A stretch of 64,000 bases of DNA. Origin: Litoditis marina (lineage: Eukaryota; Nematoda; Chromadorea; Rhabditida; Rhabditidae). Location of the stretch: positions 1,116,001 to 1,180,000 of the forward strand of contig OZ038438.1 in assembly GCA_964036275.1 (NCBI GenBank), given 5' to 3'. The notes under the pieces are model-generated. The model was not told the origin of the DNA. It saw only the letters and a program-made list of their open reading frames with translations, and searched no databases. Made by a program: the position numbers and the translations under genes. The stretch's first letter is position 1. Each line of letters opens with the position of its first letter. Positions 1-30,804 of the stretch are shown piece by piece.

Positions 1-2849
1 AAGCTAGAGGAGTTGTGTCGAGAACTGCAGAAGTACAACAAGGAGGTTTGTTCCAGTCTGACCGTCCCCTTCTTGTCGCATACACTCTTCTCAGTATTCT
101 GCTATTTTAACTTTTTCAGATTCGAGAACAAAGCCTGGGAAAGGTGAAAATTCTGGAAAATGAGCGCCAGGCCACGGTCAATCATCTGAAAGGAACTCTC
201 AAGGTAATTTATTTGACGCACTTCGATTATATTCCAATACTTTTTCAAGCAACAACGTCTTCAGGACATTGAAACGTCGATGAATGAAGGAAAAGAAAGG
301 TCCGACTCTTTGGTGGCTGAGAATAGACGGCTGGCAGAAAAGCTGGGTCAGCTGGGAGAGGAATACGAGCAACGCTTGAATGATATATCGAAACAGGTTA
401 GCGGGATTGGTGCACATTCTATTTCTAGTAATTTACCACCTTCTATATAGTTAGTTGACAGCATTTATATAAAGGTGGCTTAGTCAGTGAACGGATGTGA
501 TCTTGAAAATGGTTCCTTGAGGGTGGGTTCTACATCTAATTGAGGTGTGCGGAAAGAAGGAAATAGAAAACGCAAGTCTCATGAATGAATGGGAAATGTA
601 AATATATTTATGGGACGTTTTATGGTTTTTTATTGTTACGTTTCTTTTCAGTATGAAGCTAAAGATCAATATTGGGAAGAGTTCGGTAAATCAAAGGATA
701 TCGAGATCAAACTTTATCAGGCAAAACTCGAAGCCGCTAATTGCAATATGGAGGTTGGTGATAGCCATTATATTTTTGGTGACTCACTTTTGCCTTGAGT
801 CCTATTATTGGCACAATATTTCTTGCTTGAATCTCCTGAATACCGTGTTTCATTGGCGGGAAAAATGCAATCCCAGTTGCCGCATGCGACTGGCAACAGT
901 ATTCGATTAAGGGTATCATAGTTTCTTCCGATAATTTCGGCTGCACAACTCTTAGTCCATGGCAGGATTCACAGGAACTTGTAGTCTCTTTTCGCTTCTT
1001 TGTGCCCTTGTCAAAAATACACTATTCCCGTGTATTTCAGGACATTGCTATCGAAAATGTTTACTTTTATTGAGCCTACAGGTCTATAAGACTGGTCAAC
1101 ATCTTTTTGGTTACATTCTGAAAGTAAAGAATAGAGAAATCAATTTTCAGGGAAACGATGTCTTGTTACAGAACAATATATGTAAAAATGTGGTTATTTT
1201 TTTTGTTGTTCGAAATGATATCCTCTAAAAATATCACTGATCACACTGTTATGTGTTTCAGAGATCGCTCATGGAGAAGGATGAGCTCAAACGAAGCTTA
1301 TTGGAAGGCACTGCCAGAGTTGGCGGAGCGATAGAAAGCGAAAAACATCTAAGAGCAGAGGTTTGTTTTCGAAATTCATGCAAATTTGTGCACTCTCGAA
1401 TTTTTAATGGTTTTCTTATACAACACTCGCCATTCACTTTCATCCTCGACCATGCAACCTCTTTAACGAGTCGATTGGATTCACCACTCTGACTGTGAAC
1501 TTCGAAGTAGGATTGTTCCAAATTTTCTAAGAATGTTGTTTCTATTCCTTTTTTGGCGGTCTGAAGTGGAGTTCTGTATAGAACGTTTAGTTATCGAGAG
1601 AGTGTAACTGAGTTTTATAACTTTAATGATGTTTGCTGTTTATGTCTAATGTTATAGGTCAAACAGTATGCATCTCGTTACGAAGAATTGACGAAAAGTT
1701 TATCTGCCAGCAATACCGCTTTTGACAAGTTCAAGAAAGAAATTGATAAGGTATGTAGATGATATCAAGTTATCAAGAGATATATATCATGTTCATTCTA
1801 TCCGCCTCTTTAAGTTTGATTAGTTTCAGTTGTGTATTACGCACACAGGATATATTTTGTAGACTTGGTTAACTCTACAATAGAGAGAGTTTTACGATGT
1901 CTTCATTCTTCAAAATGCATTTGAAGCATATCTTTTGTCCTACTTATTTGATTTGTCCATCCGAATGAATAGCGCCTCATTATTGCTTTCAGTCGAGGAT
2001 ATTCATTGAAATAAAAGAAGGTGAACATGTAGGATACAATATAGACAGAAGACGCAATTGATCAGCCAGATTGATGGGGAGCGACGATTGAGCTACAGTT
2101 AATCATTGCCCGCTCACGTATTCTAAATGTATTCTCTCTGAGGGGATGAGTGAGTCGTTACTTTCTTTCAGGTCAATTCCAACTTGAAGAAAATGGAGAA
2201 TGATGCTTTGAAATGGAGGCAGAAATACGACGAAGCGTCAAAGTATGTGCTTTTATCGAATTTTGTGAAGGAACGGTGATAGTAAAGTGCTCGCGTAGTT
2301 GGTATCTAGTTGATCATTGATGAACTGTGCTCAGGTGCGTAGATCCATTTTATGTACAAGCAGTACAACGTACAATGAAGGTGCAGTTCTCTTATGGTAA
2401 TGCTTACGGCATTGGTAAACTGTACTTAGTTGCTCAGGGGTTCACACTTCAATTTTCAGTCAGCTGCCAATAACTTACTCTAGTTACAAGCACACTAGGA
2501 CCTTGAAATTCTCCTCCTATCTTGCTATTCTCAATAACTTGTCACTTCCCTTTCATTTTGTTTATTTAGTAACAACGCTGCTATTATGTAAACACTCATA
2601 CCTATCAAGAGCGTGTTTCAAGAAACGAGTGGTAATCGCAGTCATAATTGTTGTGTCGCGATAGATCAGGCACAGTATACTTATTCTTCTTGCAGGAATG
2701 TACTCGTGCTGACCATGGCCAAGAAGGAACTCGAGGACCGGGATGCGCAGTCAGCCAAGAAACTGGCAAAGCTGGAGCAGTTGTGCAGAGCTCTCTCGGG
2801 AAGAAAAGAACAGACTCAAGCGCCCTCCACAACTGATGAAGCTTCCTGA
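1..2849 (+). CDS. taxilin family protein, 3' part (5' end outside window)
   Basis: Eight exons can be joined in frame: 1-45, 120-203, 265-396, 652-753, 1262-1360, 1658-1750, 2172-2242 and 2696-2849, giving the last 259 residues up to the TGA at 2847-2849. The product is almost wholly alpha-helical and charged. It matches the taxilin coiled coil: KLEELCRELQKYNKE at the left edge, then YEELTKSLSASNTAFDKFKK, KKMENDALKWRQKYDEASK and the closing KLAKLEQLCRALSGRK. The last resembles the LEKLCRALQ signature near the end of alpha-, beta- and gamma-taxilins. Known taxilins bind syntaxins (and nascent polypeptide-associated complex) and act in vesicle traffic; that role is carried over from the family. 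The short tail after the coiled coil (QTQAPSTTDEAS) is typical in position but not conserved. The start codon lies upstream of base 1. No other gene is close. Confidence 0.88.
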
Positions 2850-2890
2850 ATTCTCGCGATCTCCGTTTCTTGATGTTGTTATTGGGCTCG

Positions 2891-2896
2891 AATAAA
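2891..2896 (+). terminator. polyadenylation signal of the taxilin gene
   Basis: AATAAA lies 42 nt after the taxilin stop codon, inside CGAATAAATAAC, and is followed by a T/G-rich stretch. This spacing is normal for a short animal 3' UTR. Confidence 0.7.
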
Positions 2897-5800
2897 TAAC
2901 TGTCTATCTGTTTGTTTTTGTGTTGAAACGAAGAAACCGTGTTCGACTACGCGACCAGTATGTTCCCCAGCGAGTTTGTCGAACGGGCCTTCGGTAGTCC
3001 AGACTGTACTTACAGTTGAAGTAGAAGCGGAGTGGACCAAGGCAGTGCGGTTGGATATAAGTTGAGCAAATGATGATGGTGCGGCGTTTTGGATATCTAG
3101 GCTGCAGCAGGTGAAGCGGCCGGAGCAGGCCTCGCATCGATTTTGTTTATAGTGAGCTAGCTAGCTAGCTAGGAGGACGGGCGCCCGGCTCTCTACCTCT
3201 CTCGCTCTTTCTCTCATTCCTTGCCACCCCCGCTAGCGGCATCGATTGATCCCTCAGGCTATCGAGCATACTTACTTTTTTCAAGACCTCCCTGAACAAA
3301 CGATATTTCATCTCTCCCTATCTCTCTGCCTTCTTGTACCCGCAGTCTTGTTTTCATTTACAACACTTACTGGGATACTCTTGATAAGTGTGTTTAACAC
3401 TATCTCACTTATACTCGTTCCACACGTTGTGCATAAACGTGTCTAGTCACGTGTTTGTCCTAGATGCTCTACACCCAGCTGGTTGGCCAGTAATCCAACT
3501 GGCTGGTGTGTAAATTGGTGTGATTGCAAGTCTGTTCCCTCATTTCTATGGCACATGGCAATTATGATAATTCCTTATATGCCCACGACTTTTATATCTG
3601 TCCGCAGTGACGTTGTGGGTTACTGTATAATATATATCTTCAAAACATCATTGAATAGATGAGTTATTTCGACATTTTCGTCTTACTACATACATCATTC
3701 TGGAATAGTTAAGCTTGAAATTACGCATGATTTTGCTAAACAGTAGTTGATTATGTTGTGGAAAAGTCTTCGTATACAAAGAAATAAGAAAAACGATTCG
3801 GAATGATTGGTGTGTCACAGATTTTTCGTTAAATTGTGATCTATATTAAAACTCAGAAAGGGTTCAATACAATTATTCGTCTTCTTCAGCTTGTTAAGAG
3901 AAAACCAAAATTTTGGTTTTTACCCTCTAGCTACCTTCCTGAATTGATGTCATAGTCTTTATCACTCATATGTGAACTACTACAGTCCACACTTACATTA
4001 TTTGATGACTATTCCGTAGAAAAAAAAAGTAAGTCATAGTTTTTGGTTGAGTTTCGTAGTACAGGGGGAAATGCTGAAAGCCTGGTGTTTTCGCACAACC
4101 ATTTCATGTTCGATATTCACGCGAGGTGGCCATTTCGTACTGTATGTGTCTTAGAATGTTTGAAACTGAGTATATGCGAATTCCCCACCATTGAGACGTG
4201 CTCTGTACCCTTTCTACCCAAGAATGTTGAGAAACGTTCCAACTTATGATGAACCACTCATTCTCTCTATTCCCTTCTCTGTAGTAATGAACGGAGCTTC
4301 TCACGAATGAGAAGCTCAACTAACATTGAATCTCGTAGAACTATTCTGAAATGGTCTGCGTCGTTATTTGAGCTTGAAAGAACTGTTACGACTGAATGCG
4401 ATACATTTATAGAATCAGAAAGGCTGGAACTGATATTAGAGAGAATGTTTCACCTGGTTGCAAATGTCACCGCCTAATGTATTCATGTGTTGCTCTACTT
4501 GAGCGCAATTTCACAAACCTTGCCCGCTTTATTTTGCGCCAAGCCAGATGTTGCTAACAAGCTCAATTGACCACCGCACTGCTATTCCATAGCGGAATCC
4601 AATTTCAGTTATCTGACCTCATTCAACCATTTTATCCTTCAAACGACCTATTTACTTGAGATAAAGCATCGAGCACAAGTTCTTTTCTGGGTGGCGCTCT
4701 GGAAAACGTTCCACTATCTGTGCTCGACAACCACCATTTGTACCACACTTGTAGAGCGAGCGACACTGTTTTTCGATGCTAATAATATCATAAGTTTCGT
4801 TTAGTCCTGTGTGAAGCCGGGTTGTTTTGTTGGGAAGAAAAGAAAACTATTATGCGTGCTTCAGGACTTGCAATATTTATGTGACGAGACTCTGCAAAAT
4901 CTCTCCTCCGCTTTCTTTCAACTCATTTCTCGCAGCAATGAGTTCTGGAGCTAGTGGTTTAGAGACAATGGTTTTCAGATATAATATGAGACTTTCACGA
5001 ACATGATGCACACGAAGTGAATATAACTTCAACTATATTTCCATGCACATCAATTCCAGAGTGGGAAATAACTTGCAATAACTTGCGGTAGTCACTAAAT
5101 TTATCGAAAAATGATCTTGCTACCAAACAGTGATGTAGCACTGGAAACCATATTTGTTTATTAGTATCTAGTTTTTGTGAATTTGTGAGTGTTTCTCACA
5201 GTTAGATGTGTCAGCCTTTACCGACCTTTCTTCCGATTTGTTAAAGGTTCGAGATTTACTTCTCATCAGTTTTGCTCATCGACTTTTAGCAGTACATTCA
5301 TTCAATATGCCCATTACAAATAAACACGAATGTGTGAGGGGGACAATTTGAGTGAAACTGACCTAAATTTCTTGTCAAAACTCTGTACGTCCTTATAAAA
5401 TGCTCGCTATATCTTCACTGCTAGGAGGCTGTCTCGATTATTATGTCACGCACGGACATCTAAATCATGAGTTCGAAACACCCGTAAAGATTTTGGGATA
5501 GTTTGCGATTTTGCGATAGAGATAGTTTGCGGAATGTCTCAAGATACCCTGTAACTCCAAAAACATCAAACAACTTTGAGTATAATCCCAACTGTAAGAT
5601 TAGTGTGAGCAGCGTGAGGGTGAGTGTGGCCGCGTCACGTGTCTGTCTCGTACTATTTGAAATGATGCGTTCGGTGCAGGCTCTTGATTCGAGCACTTTG
5701 TGTCGCGTCGGCTCATTTCTTTAATCGAGAGTGGAGGCGCCTTCTCACAGCTCACTTCCTGCTGCGGTTGCAACACGATTTGCCCTGATTGCCGCCCATG

Positions 5801-7568
5801 TGCCCCAGCTTCCTTTATAGGGGTGACCGAGTTGTACTTGTAGGTTGAGCCCCACGAACACAGCACAACCTTCGACACACACCCAGTTGTACTCGCATCA
5901 CACCACACACACACATGCAGCAGAGCGGAATGAGAGTAGTGGTCTTCTTTGGCCAGATATGCGGGGATCCAATCACAATTAATCAATATCTGCACATTGC
6001 TGAGTAGCCTTCACCGTTCCCATGTGGACTCCTACAGTATACAAATCTTCTCATGACTGTTCTCTATCGAAAATATCGACCCTAGACAAATGTTTTGCTT
6101 GATGTTTTGACTGTACAAGTGGACGTGGGAATGAGAAGGACTATAGCGGTTGTGACTGTTCGTGGCTATACAGGGGAACTGTTGTATGTAGTGTCTGACT
6201 GGGCTCAACGCGCCGGCTCGGGGACAATATGCCTGCACACACTCTCGGCGCCCCACAGTGTAACACTGGAGTTCATTCACCTGCGCTGCGCTCATCTTCC
6301 ACTTATCCCCCCTAAATCCATTCATTTCACACTTTTCCACCCTAAATTCAACGAAAAGAGGACGACGAAAAGCCAGATCAGGGCACACGCCAAACGTACC
6401 ACTTTAACGCTGACTTTTTCTGTTTTTCTGGTTATTTTTTTTACATCAAAAACAAATCGATTGAAGCTTCCGTTTTTACTTGTGCGAATATCACGTGATT
6501 AAAAGGAAGTCATCACGGGAACGTTCAATATTTGGAGCTGTAAATCAATATGAACGTACTATAAACTACATAATTGGCTGTTTGATGGCAAAAAATCAGC
6601 GTTTTCAGTCTATGGGAATATTTTTTTGTGAATATCACAAACATATTTATCGGGGTCAGGATTTCTACATCATCAACGTTTTTGATAACGCATATAATTG
6701 GTACGATTTCATTATTTTGATACTGACAATGTGAACATATCTAAGCGTAAAAGATGAAATGTACCAATGTATTCATATTTTTTCGATTTCTTCTCGTATC
6801 CCAAACTTAATTACATGTTTAATACAATCAGAAATAAATTGGCACTGATAATCGGTAATCAACTTCCGCACAATGTAAAAAAGTCTAAGTCTTCTCTAGA
6901 TTCTGGTGTTTTGTGTAATTGCGTCTACTCCTCTCTGAGTTTTAGTTAGGTCTAATCTCCTTATGATTAGGCTAAGGTAAATTTTCACACTCACGGTTTT
7001 TCACTGTGTTTGAGTTCGACCCTGAGTGCTACCTAGGTTCTCGTTTTCGCACAGAAATAATGATAACAAGCTCCGTCCTGTTCAAGTTTGAGCTTGTAGT
7101 ATAAATCTGAACCAACGTAGAAAAAAAATTGACAATGGACCCAGTTATTTTTTGGAAAAAGTAAGTAACACATGTTCCATCTTTATCGATCCCCATGATG
7201 TAAAGCGTTATGTAGTATTCAGAACTGACGGGTGATCCATTCTCCCCTAACTATATTACAAATCCTGAGCGTTCACTTCTGAAGGTATATATATCAAAAG
7301 TAATATTATGATTTCATAATAACTAACTGTAAAACTGCAATGGAAAACATCAATCTCATTTTGAAATGGTCAACAATTTCTTGAATACGTAGTACCGTGA
7401 GCGCCTTAAAAGGTGTCCGAAGCTGTGATTTCCCTATAATGTTCTATGGTTGTTCTTTCGATTCCAAATTCTTTCTATTCTGATATTTCGATATTGCTCG
7501 TACTGATTAGTTGGATTTGAAGGCGACGCCTTTCCGGCTACACACCTCTCATTCCGTTCCGATGGAAT
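2897..7568. other. gene-free spacer between taxilin and junctophilin
   Basis: I find no exon chain here on either strand; open frames are short and lack splice logic or family resemblance. Minor items are a (GCTA)n run at 3155-3172 and a CA-rich stretch near 5880-5920. Promoter elements and 5' UTR exons of junctophilin probably lie in the right part, but I cannot place them. Confidence 0.6.
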
Positions 7569-17912
<10,344 letters not shown>

Positions 17913-18906
17913 GTGCTGCTCCTTAAATCGTCATGGCTAACTCTTCTATATCTTTTCTCGTATCGAAGTTGTCATTCTCGGGATCAGTCTGCCATCGTCC
18001 CGTGTGTTATCTAGATGAGGTACCCCCATTGTCACACTCTGTGCAAGTAGAAGTTTCCCCGTCTTTGGGGCAAACGACGTAGAACCCGGTTAGACGGTTT
18101 GACCTACCACGAAGAGCTCCGCATAGTTCTCGCTAATCAAGCACGTCCTCGGGTAAATAGGTTATTGAGGCAGTCACAACATTATCATCTTTCTATTCGA
18201 CTGTTCTCCGCGAGGAGCAGGCAATCACTACTGCCCCTCAACTGTCGTTTCGATTAATCCGTTATTTGAGCCTTTCAACGAGTCTTCAACTTTACATTTG
18301 TTACTAGAATTCTATTAAAATTATTATTTCACTATGTTTTTCTATATATTTAATATGTTATGCATTGAGGCCTTATCAGAGATTATGGAATGTTTGAATT
18401 TTGGCTTTTTGTTTATAAATTGTCCAATATTGCTACCGAACCATCAACATGACATATGCAAAGAAAATGTAGTATGCAACATGGAAAATGACAACAATTA
18501 TTTCAAATCATAGTGCGGACCATTCGGAACATATTCCATTTTGATCCACCAAGTAATTCTTACAATCAAGTCGGAATTCGACCACAAGTTATGAGCCTTT
18601 TTAGTAATCGGGGACACTACAACGAGTGCGAACATATGATATTGAGATGATACAAGAAAGTTCACAATATACAAAGATCATTGGTGTTTGAGTTCTCTGC
18701 CTACACTACTGCTCCAAACTATACGTTGTGATACAAAAACAATTGGAAGCAGTATACTTTCATTGCCAATTGGATTCAAACCATTCACTCGAGAGAATTG
18801 GCTTCTGTTCTGGAGGAACACGATTCTCTAGTGAATTCGCCGAAAAACTACTATGTCTTTATGCATTTTCTATGAAAGTTCAATAAAAAAACTATAGTTC
18901 AGATTT
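17913..18906. other. junctophilin 3' region and spacer
   Basis: No coding exon is visible. The nearest strong AATAAA lies near 18888-18893 (TTCAATAAAAAAACT), so the junctophilin 3' UTR may run for almost 1 kb. I see nothing else of note. Confidence 0.45.
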
Positions 18907-18908
18907 AT

Positions 18909-19105
18909 GGGGCGTGCCAAATTTATAAATTGTTGCCTCTTGCCGGAATCGAACCTGCGAGCAAAATATTGTTAGCCATGCAGTAACGACTGCACCACAA
19001 TAACCGATAACTGACAAGCTTCGGAATAGCAGACATGTGTTCGTACACATCGAAAAAAATTAGACGTACAGTACCCTCCCGCCTTTCCGTTGGCGACGAC
19101 TATAG
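18909..19105 (-). mobile_element. tRNA-derived SINE, copy 2
   Basis: The reverse strand reads CTATAGTCGTCGCCAACGG, AAAGGCGGGAGGGTACTGTA, then the tRNA-like part with a perfect B box (GGTTCGATTCC; + strand GGAATCGAACC at 18945-18955). It ends AATTTGGCACGCC. It has the same modules and order as the copies at 13293 and 44163, with small internal differences, so these are independent insertions rather than a local duplication. Confidence 0.78.
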
Positions 19106-19135
19106 ACTGCATCTTCTCTTCGTGTAATCGATTTA

Positions 19136-20695
19136 GGGTGGAAATCTCTGCTGGTGAAAAGTTAAAAAGATGAACTTGAAAAGGTGAAAAGATGAAAAGA
19201 TGAAAACGTGAACTTGAAAATGTGAAAACGTAAACTTAAAAAGTTAAAAAGTTAAAAAGATTAAAAAGGTGAACGGAAGGATAATGACGAGTTAAAGATA
19301 GGGGTATGGTTGATTTGGATATTATGACCCCCCACCGGAGACGGATCGGGGGACCTCCGAAATTTTTATTTTACCATGCATGCGACGCGCGCACGCGACG
19401 CGACAAGTTTGGGCCAAAAACAGACTCTTGCTTAGAACTCGTTTCAAAGTGATTTTCGTGACTCGATGCAATTATATAAAAGGACCCCCCACCCAAACGG
19501 GATCTAGTGGTATGGCAATTTTTGGAGACGCGACGCGCGCACGCGACGCGTCAAAATATAAAAATTGTCCAATTAACCTGAGAATTTCAGGGGTGGGGTA
19601 ATCGAGTGTGGGGATCACGAATATGACCATGGCGTTAAAGGAAACGGAGAGTGCAAAGGAGAAAATCTTAAAATGGCTGAAACTTGTTGGGAGTAGGGAA
19701 ACGGGTACGGGGATCACGAATATCGACATGTCGTCAAAGGAGGGGAGAGGTCGAAGGTCAAACTTCCAAAAATGGCTTAAAGTTGGTGGGAATGGGTAAT
19801 CGAGTATGGGGATCACGAATATCGATATGTCGTCAAAGGTGGCGGATCCGAAAAATTATTTTCCGGATTATGGGTGTGGACTAGTCTGAGGGCCTTTGGT
19901 GGCCACGGGGATTACTGGGATTCGCTTGGGGTTTGAGTGGGTTTTTTTTTTCGTGACACAAGTTTTTCGAGAGCGAAGTTGAACGAGAAATCACGACCCC
20001 CAATGCCCCTGATCTCAATGTGATCCCCATACTCGATTACCCATTCCCACCAACTTTAAGCCATTTTTGGAAGTTTGACCTTCGACCTCTCCCCTCCTTT
20101 AACGACATGTCGATATTCGTGATCCCCGTACCCGTTTCCCTACTCCCAACAAGTTTCAGCCATTTTAAGATTTTTTCCTTTGCACTCTCCGTGTCCTTTA
20201 ACGCCATGGTCATATTCGTGATCCCCACACTCGATTACCCCACCCCTGAAATTCTCAGGTTAATTTGACAATTTTTATATTTTGACGCGTCGCGTGCGCG
20301 CGTCGCGTCTTCAAAAATTGCCATACCACTAGATCCCGTTTGGGTGGGGTTTTTTTTATATAATTGCATCGAGTCACGAAAATCACTTTGACACGAGTTC
20401 TAAGCAAGAGTCTGTTTTTGGCCCAAACTTGTCGCGTCGCGTGCGCGCGTCGCATGCATGGTAAAATAAAAATTTCGGAGGTCCCCCGATCCGTCTCCGG
20501 TGGGGGGTCATAATATCCAAATCAACCATACCCCTTTAACTCGTCATTATCCTTCCGTTCACCTTTTTAATCTTTTTATCTGTTTAACTTTTTAAGTTTA
20601 CGTTTTCACCTTTTCAAGTTCACGTTTTCATCTTTTCATCTTTTCACCTTTTCAAGTTCATCTTTTTAACTTTTCACCAGCAGAGATTTCCACCC
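19136..20695. mobile_element. 1.56 kb near-perfect foldback transposable element
   Basis: The left end GGGTGGAAATCTCTGCTGG and the right end CCAGCAGAGATTTCCACCC are exact inverted repeats, and the symmetry runs inward for about 700 bp per arm. A loop of roughly 150 bp (about 19855-20005) remains. Arms share poly(A/T)-rich GTGAAAAGATGAA stretches, a GACGCGCGCACGCGACGCG motif, and tandem GGGGATCACGAATATCGACA units. TA dinucleotides flank both ends (19134-19135 and 20696-20697), fitting a TA target-site duplication of Tc1/mariner type. No transposase is encoded; open frames inside are mirror images in both arms. The few arm differences are point changes and short indels, so the element is young or maintained by conversion. 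Confidence 0.85.
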
Positions 20696-21149
20696 TAAAA
20701 GTAAGTGTACATCTTCATTCTTCAACAAGAGTAACGTGAAAAGTTTTGAAATGAAAATTGTTAGTTTTTAAAGGCATGTTTTCGCCTCTAGATGTCTGTT
20801 TCTTGGGGCAAAAAGTTGGTTATGCCGCCGGGCAAGTGTTCAATCTGCGGTCTCTTTGTGGCCAATCACTGATTTCTTCTTATCTGCTACGTAATGGCGT
20901 GGCTTATATGGTATAGATAGTTAGCCACTCAACATACATGTTTCCCACTCCCTAAAACTGCCACTGTTCACGCATTTTCACCCTTTTCTTCCATTCATTT
21001 TTAGTTGTCCATTTTTTCATGTGTTTGAGATTCAAGTTTGTTCGAAACTTGGGATATTTTTTGTGTTCAACTTATACCTGTTATTTTATCGATGCATTGA
21101 GATTTTTTGCAATGTGCATGGTAGTGAACACTCATATACGTTTTATTAA

Positions 21150-21160
21150 CTGATTTCAGA
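21150..21160 (+). promoter_or_regulatory. splice acceptor directly before CD36-like start codon
   Basis: TGATTTCAG|A precedes the ATG at 21161. An acceptor one base before the start codon is typical of a spliced-leader trans-splice site in nematodes; a 5' UTR intron is the alternative. Confidence 0.5.
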
Positions 21161-28588
<7,428 letters not shown>

Positions 28589-29129
28589 GTGGTGGCGAGT
28601 CATTTGAATGTTATCAGTCTACTACACTTTTTTTTGCGGGTAATAATGTTGATATTTGATCATTTATGTCCAGTTTGAAGATAAATCATGTTTATTGGTG
28701 TTTTGTCATATAGAGAGTTGAAAAAAAAGAAACTTCAGGTTGGAACAAACCACATTTTCAAATTTATTCTAGGAAAAGGGCTAGATAGAGGCTTCTATGT
28801 TCTATACGAAACATGAGTCATGCAGAAGTTATAATTCGACCTGTTTTCATTATCAATGATATTAGTAATAATGTTGATATAATAGAACCTAGACCCCACT
28901 TACTTGTTTTTCTCAGATTAATGTGTTCCAGTCGATTTTTCGCAGAATATCCGTCAAACAGCAAAAAACCTTCAAAAAAACTGGAACGACATGAATAAAG
29001 CAAAGTTACAATTGAAACAAATTTGTGATAAGTCTGTCTTGTTACAGCTTGTTTTTATTTGTCTACGTTTTCTGAAAGTATTTGCGTAAATCAATAATAT
29101 CTTCCACTACAAATCATGTTCATAAACTA
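28589..29129. other. CD36-like 3' region
   Basis: No coding exon is visible. An AATAAA at about 28994 (CATGAATAAAGC) is the best candidate polyadenylation signal, which would give a 3' UTR of about 400 nt. Confidence 0.45.
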
Positions 29130-29362
29130 CTCATAATGGTCACCTCTAGTGGTTCCAATGTGTATATAGTAGACAATTTTGTGAGATGAGGGTGTCAAAT
29201 TACCATTTCATATAAGAAGAGCGCAGGATCTTTTTGTTGTCTAGATTTATACGAGACTCTTCAGTCGAGTCGCTCAGAGAACTATACTATAGTCTATTTC
29301 ACAATAACCGTCATCGCTACAGTGTGAATCTTCAGTCGGTTTCATCGCGCGTATAATGTTGG
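29130..29362. repeat. LTR-like dispersed repeat, copy 1
   Basis: About 233 bp with roughly 90% identity to 46638-46875. Shared blocks include GTGAGATGAGGGTGTCAAAT, CATATAAGAAGAGCGCA, TTTTTGTTGTCTAGATTTAT, CAGTCGAGTCGCTCAGAGAA and TCATCGCGCGTATAATGTTGG. The TATAAG followed by a GC-rich start-like region suggests a promoter-bearing repeat such as a solo LTR, but no retroviral-type genes are near. No clear terminal TG/CA pair was found, so the class is uncertain. Confidence 0.6.
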
Positions 29363-30091
29363 AAGTTCACAGCATGTTTTTTAATGCAATGGTTCTTGGA
29401 AGGGTTATAGACACCTCACCTCAGTTCATATTTTATTGAATTTTGAAAACAATCATGCGAGCAAAACAAACGTTATTGAGTGTAATTATGATTATATGAG
29501 ATTTCAATTAAAAAAAAAATATATTGAAGGTCCACAGAACTGATTTGGACCCGCCGGATGAGGTGCTCATGACATGCCCAGATTATGTCCAGGCATTGAC
29601 TGCTATGGTCGGGCAGCCATGGTCAAAAGTCAGGCATGCCATGGGCGCCGAACGTTCAATGCAGAGTCAGCCAGTTACGGTACATGATGCTCCGTTCCGC
29701 TGTAATTAAAGTTCCATCCGTATTCTTTGAAGTGTTCTTGAAAAACATTGTTATGTTTCTTGATCAAACTACAACTCAAACTTGGGTCATATTTCTCTAC
29801 GTGAAGTGGAAAAAGTCATAATCGAACAATTGCAGTAGTTTCAGGAAGTGGATGAATGTTTCCAAAACTACCGTGAATCTCCTAAGCGAATCGAATAAAA
29901 TAACTTATTAGAAATTTTGTGTCTGTTTATTCTCATTTTTGTGAGAATGTCAGCAAAACATCCTATTTTTTGTCTCTTCGAAAAATTTCACATGAAAAAG
30001 CTTCATCTTATTCAAAACACATTACCAACAAGAAAACAACGTGGCTGATCAAAGATGAACAATACGCATACCACATACAACTATCTATCCA

Positions 30092-30710
30092 AAATAATCA
30101 ATGAATCTGACAATCGGAATCTACTCAGAATGAAGATCTAACAATCGGGACCTACTCAGAATGAAATAATCAATGAATCTGACAATCGGAATCTACTCAG
30201 AATGAAGATCTAACAATCGGGACCTACTCAGAATGAAATAATCAATAAATCTGACAATCGGAATCTACTCAGAATGAAGATCTAACAATCGGGACCTACT
30301 CAGAATGAAATAATCAATGAATCTGACAATCGGAATCTACTCAGAATGAAGATCTAACAATCGGGACCTACTCAGAATGAAATAATCAATGAATCTGACA
30401 ATCGGAATCTACTCAGAATGAAGATCTAACAATCGGGACCTACTCAGAATGAAATAATCAATGAATCTGACAATCGGAATCTACTCAGAATGAAGATCTA
30501 ACAATCGGGACCTACTCAGAATGAAATAATCAATGAATCTGACAATCGGAATCTACTCAGAATGAAGATCTAACAATCGGGACCTACTCAGAATGAAATA
30601 ATCAATGAATCTGACAATCGGAATCTACTCAGAATGAAGATCTAACAATCGGGACCTACTCAGAATGAAACAATCAATGAATCTGACAATCGGGATCTAC
30701 TAAAAATGTA
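30092..30710. repeat. 72-bp satellite array, about 8.6 copies
   Basis: The unit AATAATCAATGAATCTGACA plus 52 more bases repeats every 72 bp from 30092, with almost no variation between copies (one TAAATC variant near 30244). Each unit is itself a dimer of a half-unit ending CTACTCAGAATGA: CTGACAATCGGAATCTACTC and CTAACAATCGGGACCTACTC. The last partial copy is diverged. It lies about 100 bp past the stop codon of the minus-strand gene. Confidence 0.95.
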
Positions 30711-30804
30711 GACGAACATGAGGATCACTGAGCAAATATAAATAATGACAAATATGAAAGGCACAAACGATATCCGAGTCGACGGAGAGAGAGAGAGAGA
30801 TCAT

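Noticed and set aside
19380..20455. Mirror-image open frames inside the foldback element
   Set aside because: They arise from tandem GGGGATCACGAATAT units in both arms, show no transposase motif and appear equally on both strands.
29524..29709. 61-residue frame with MKVHRTDLDPPDEV
   Set aside because: Slightly protein-like, but no supporting exon, no recognised family and no splice signals that extend it.
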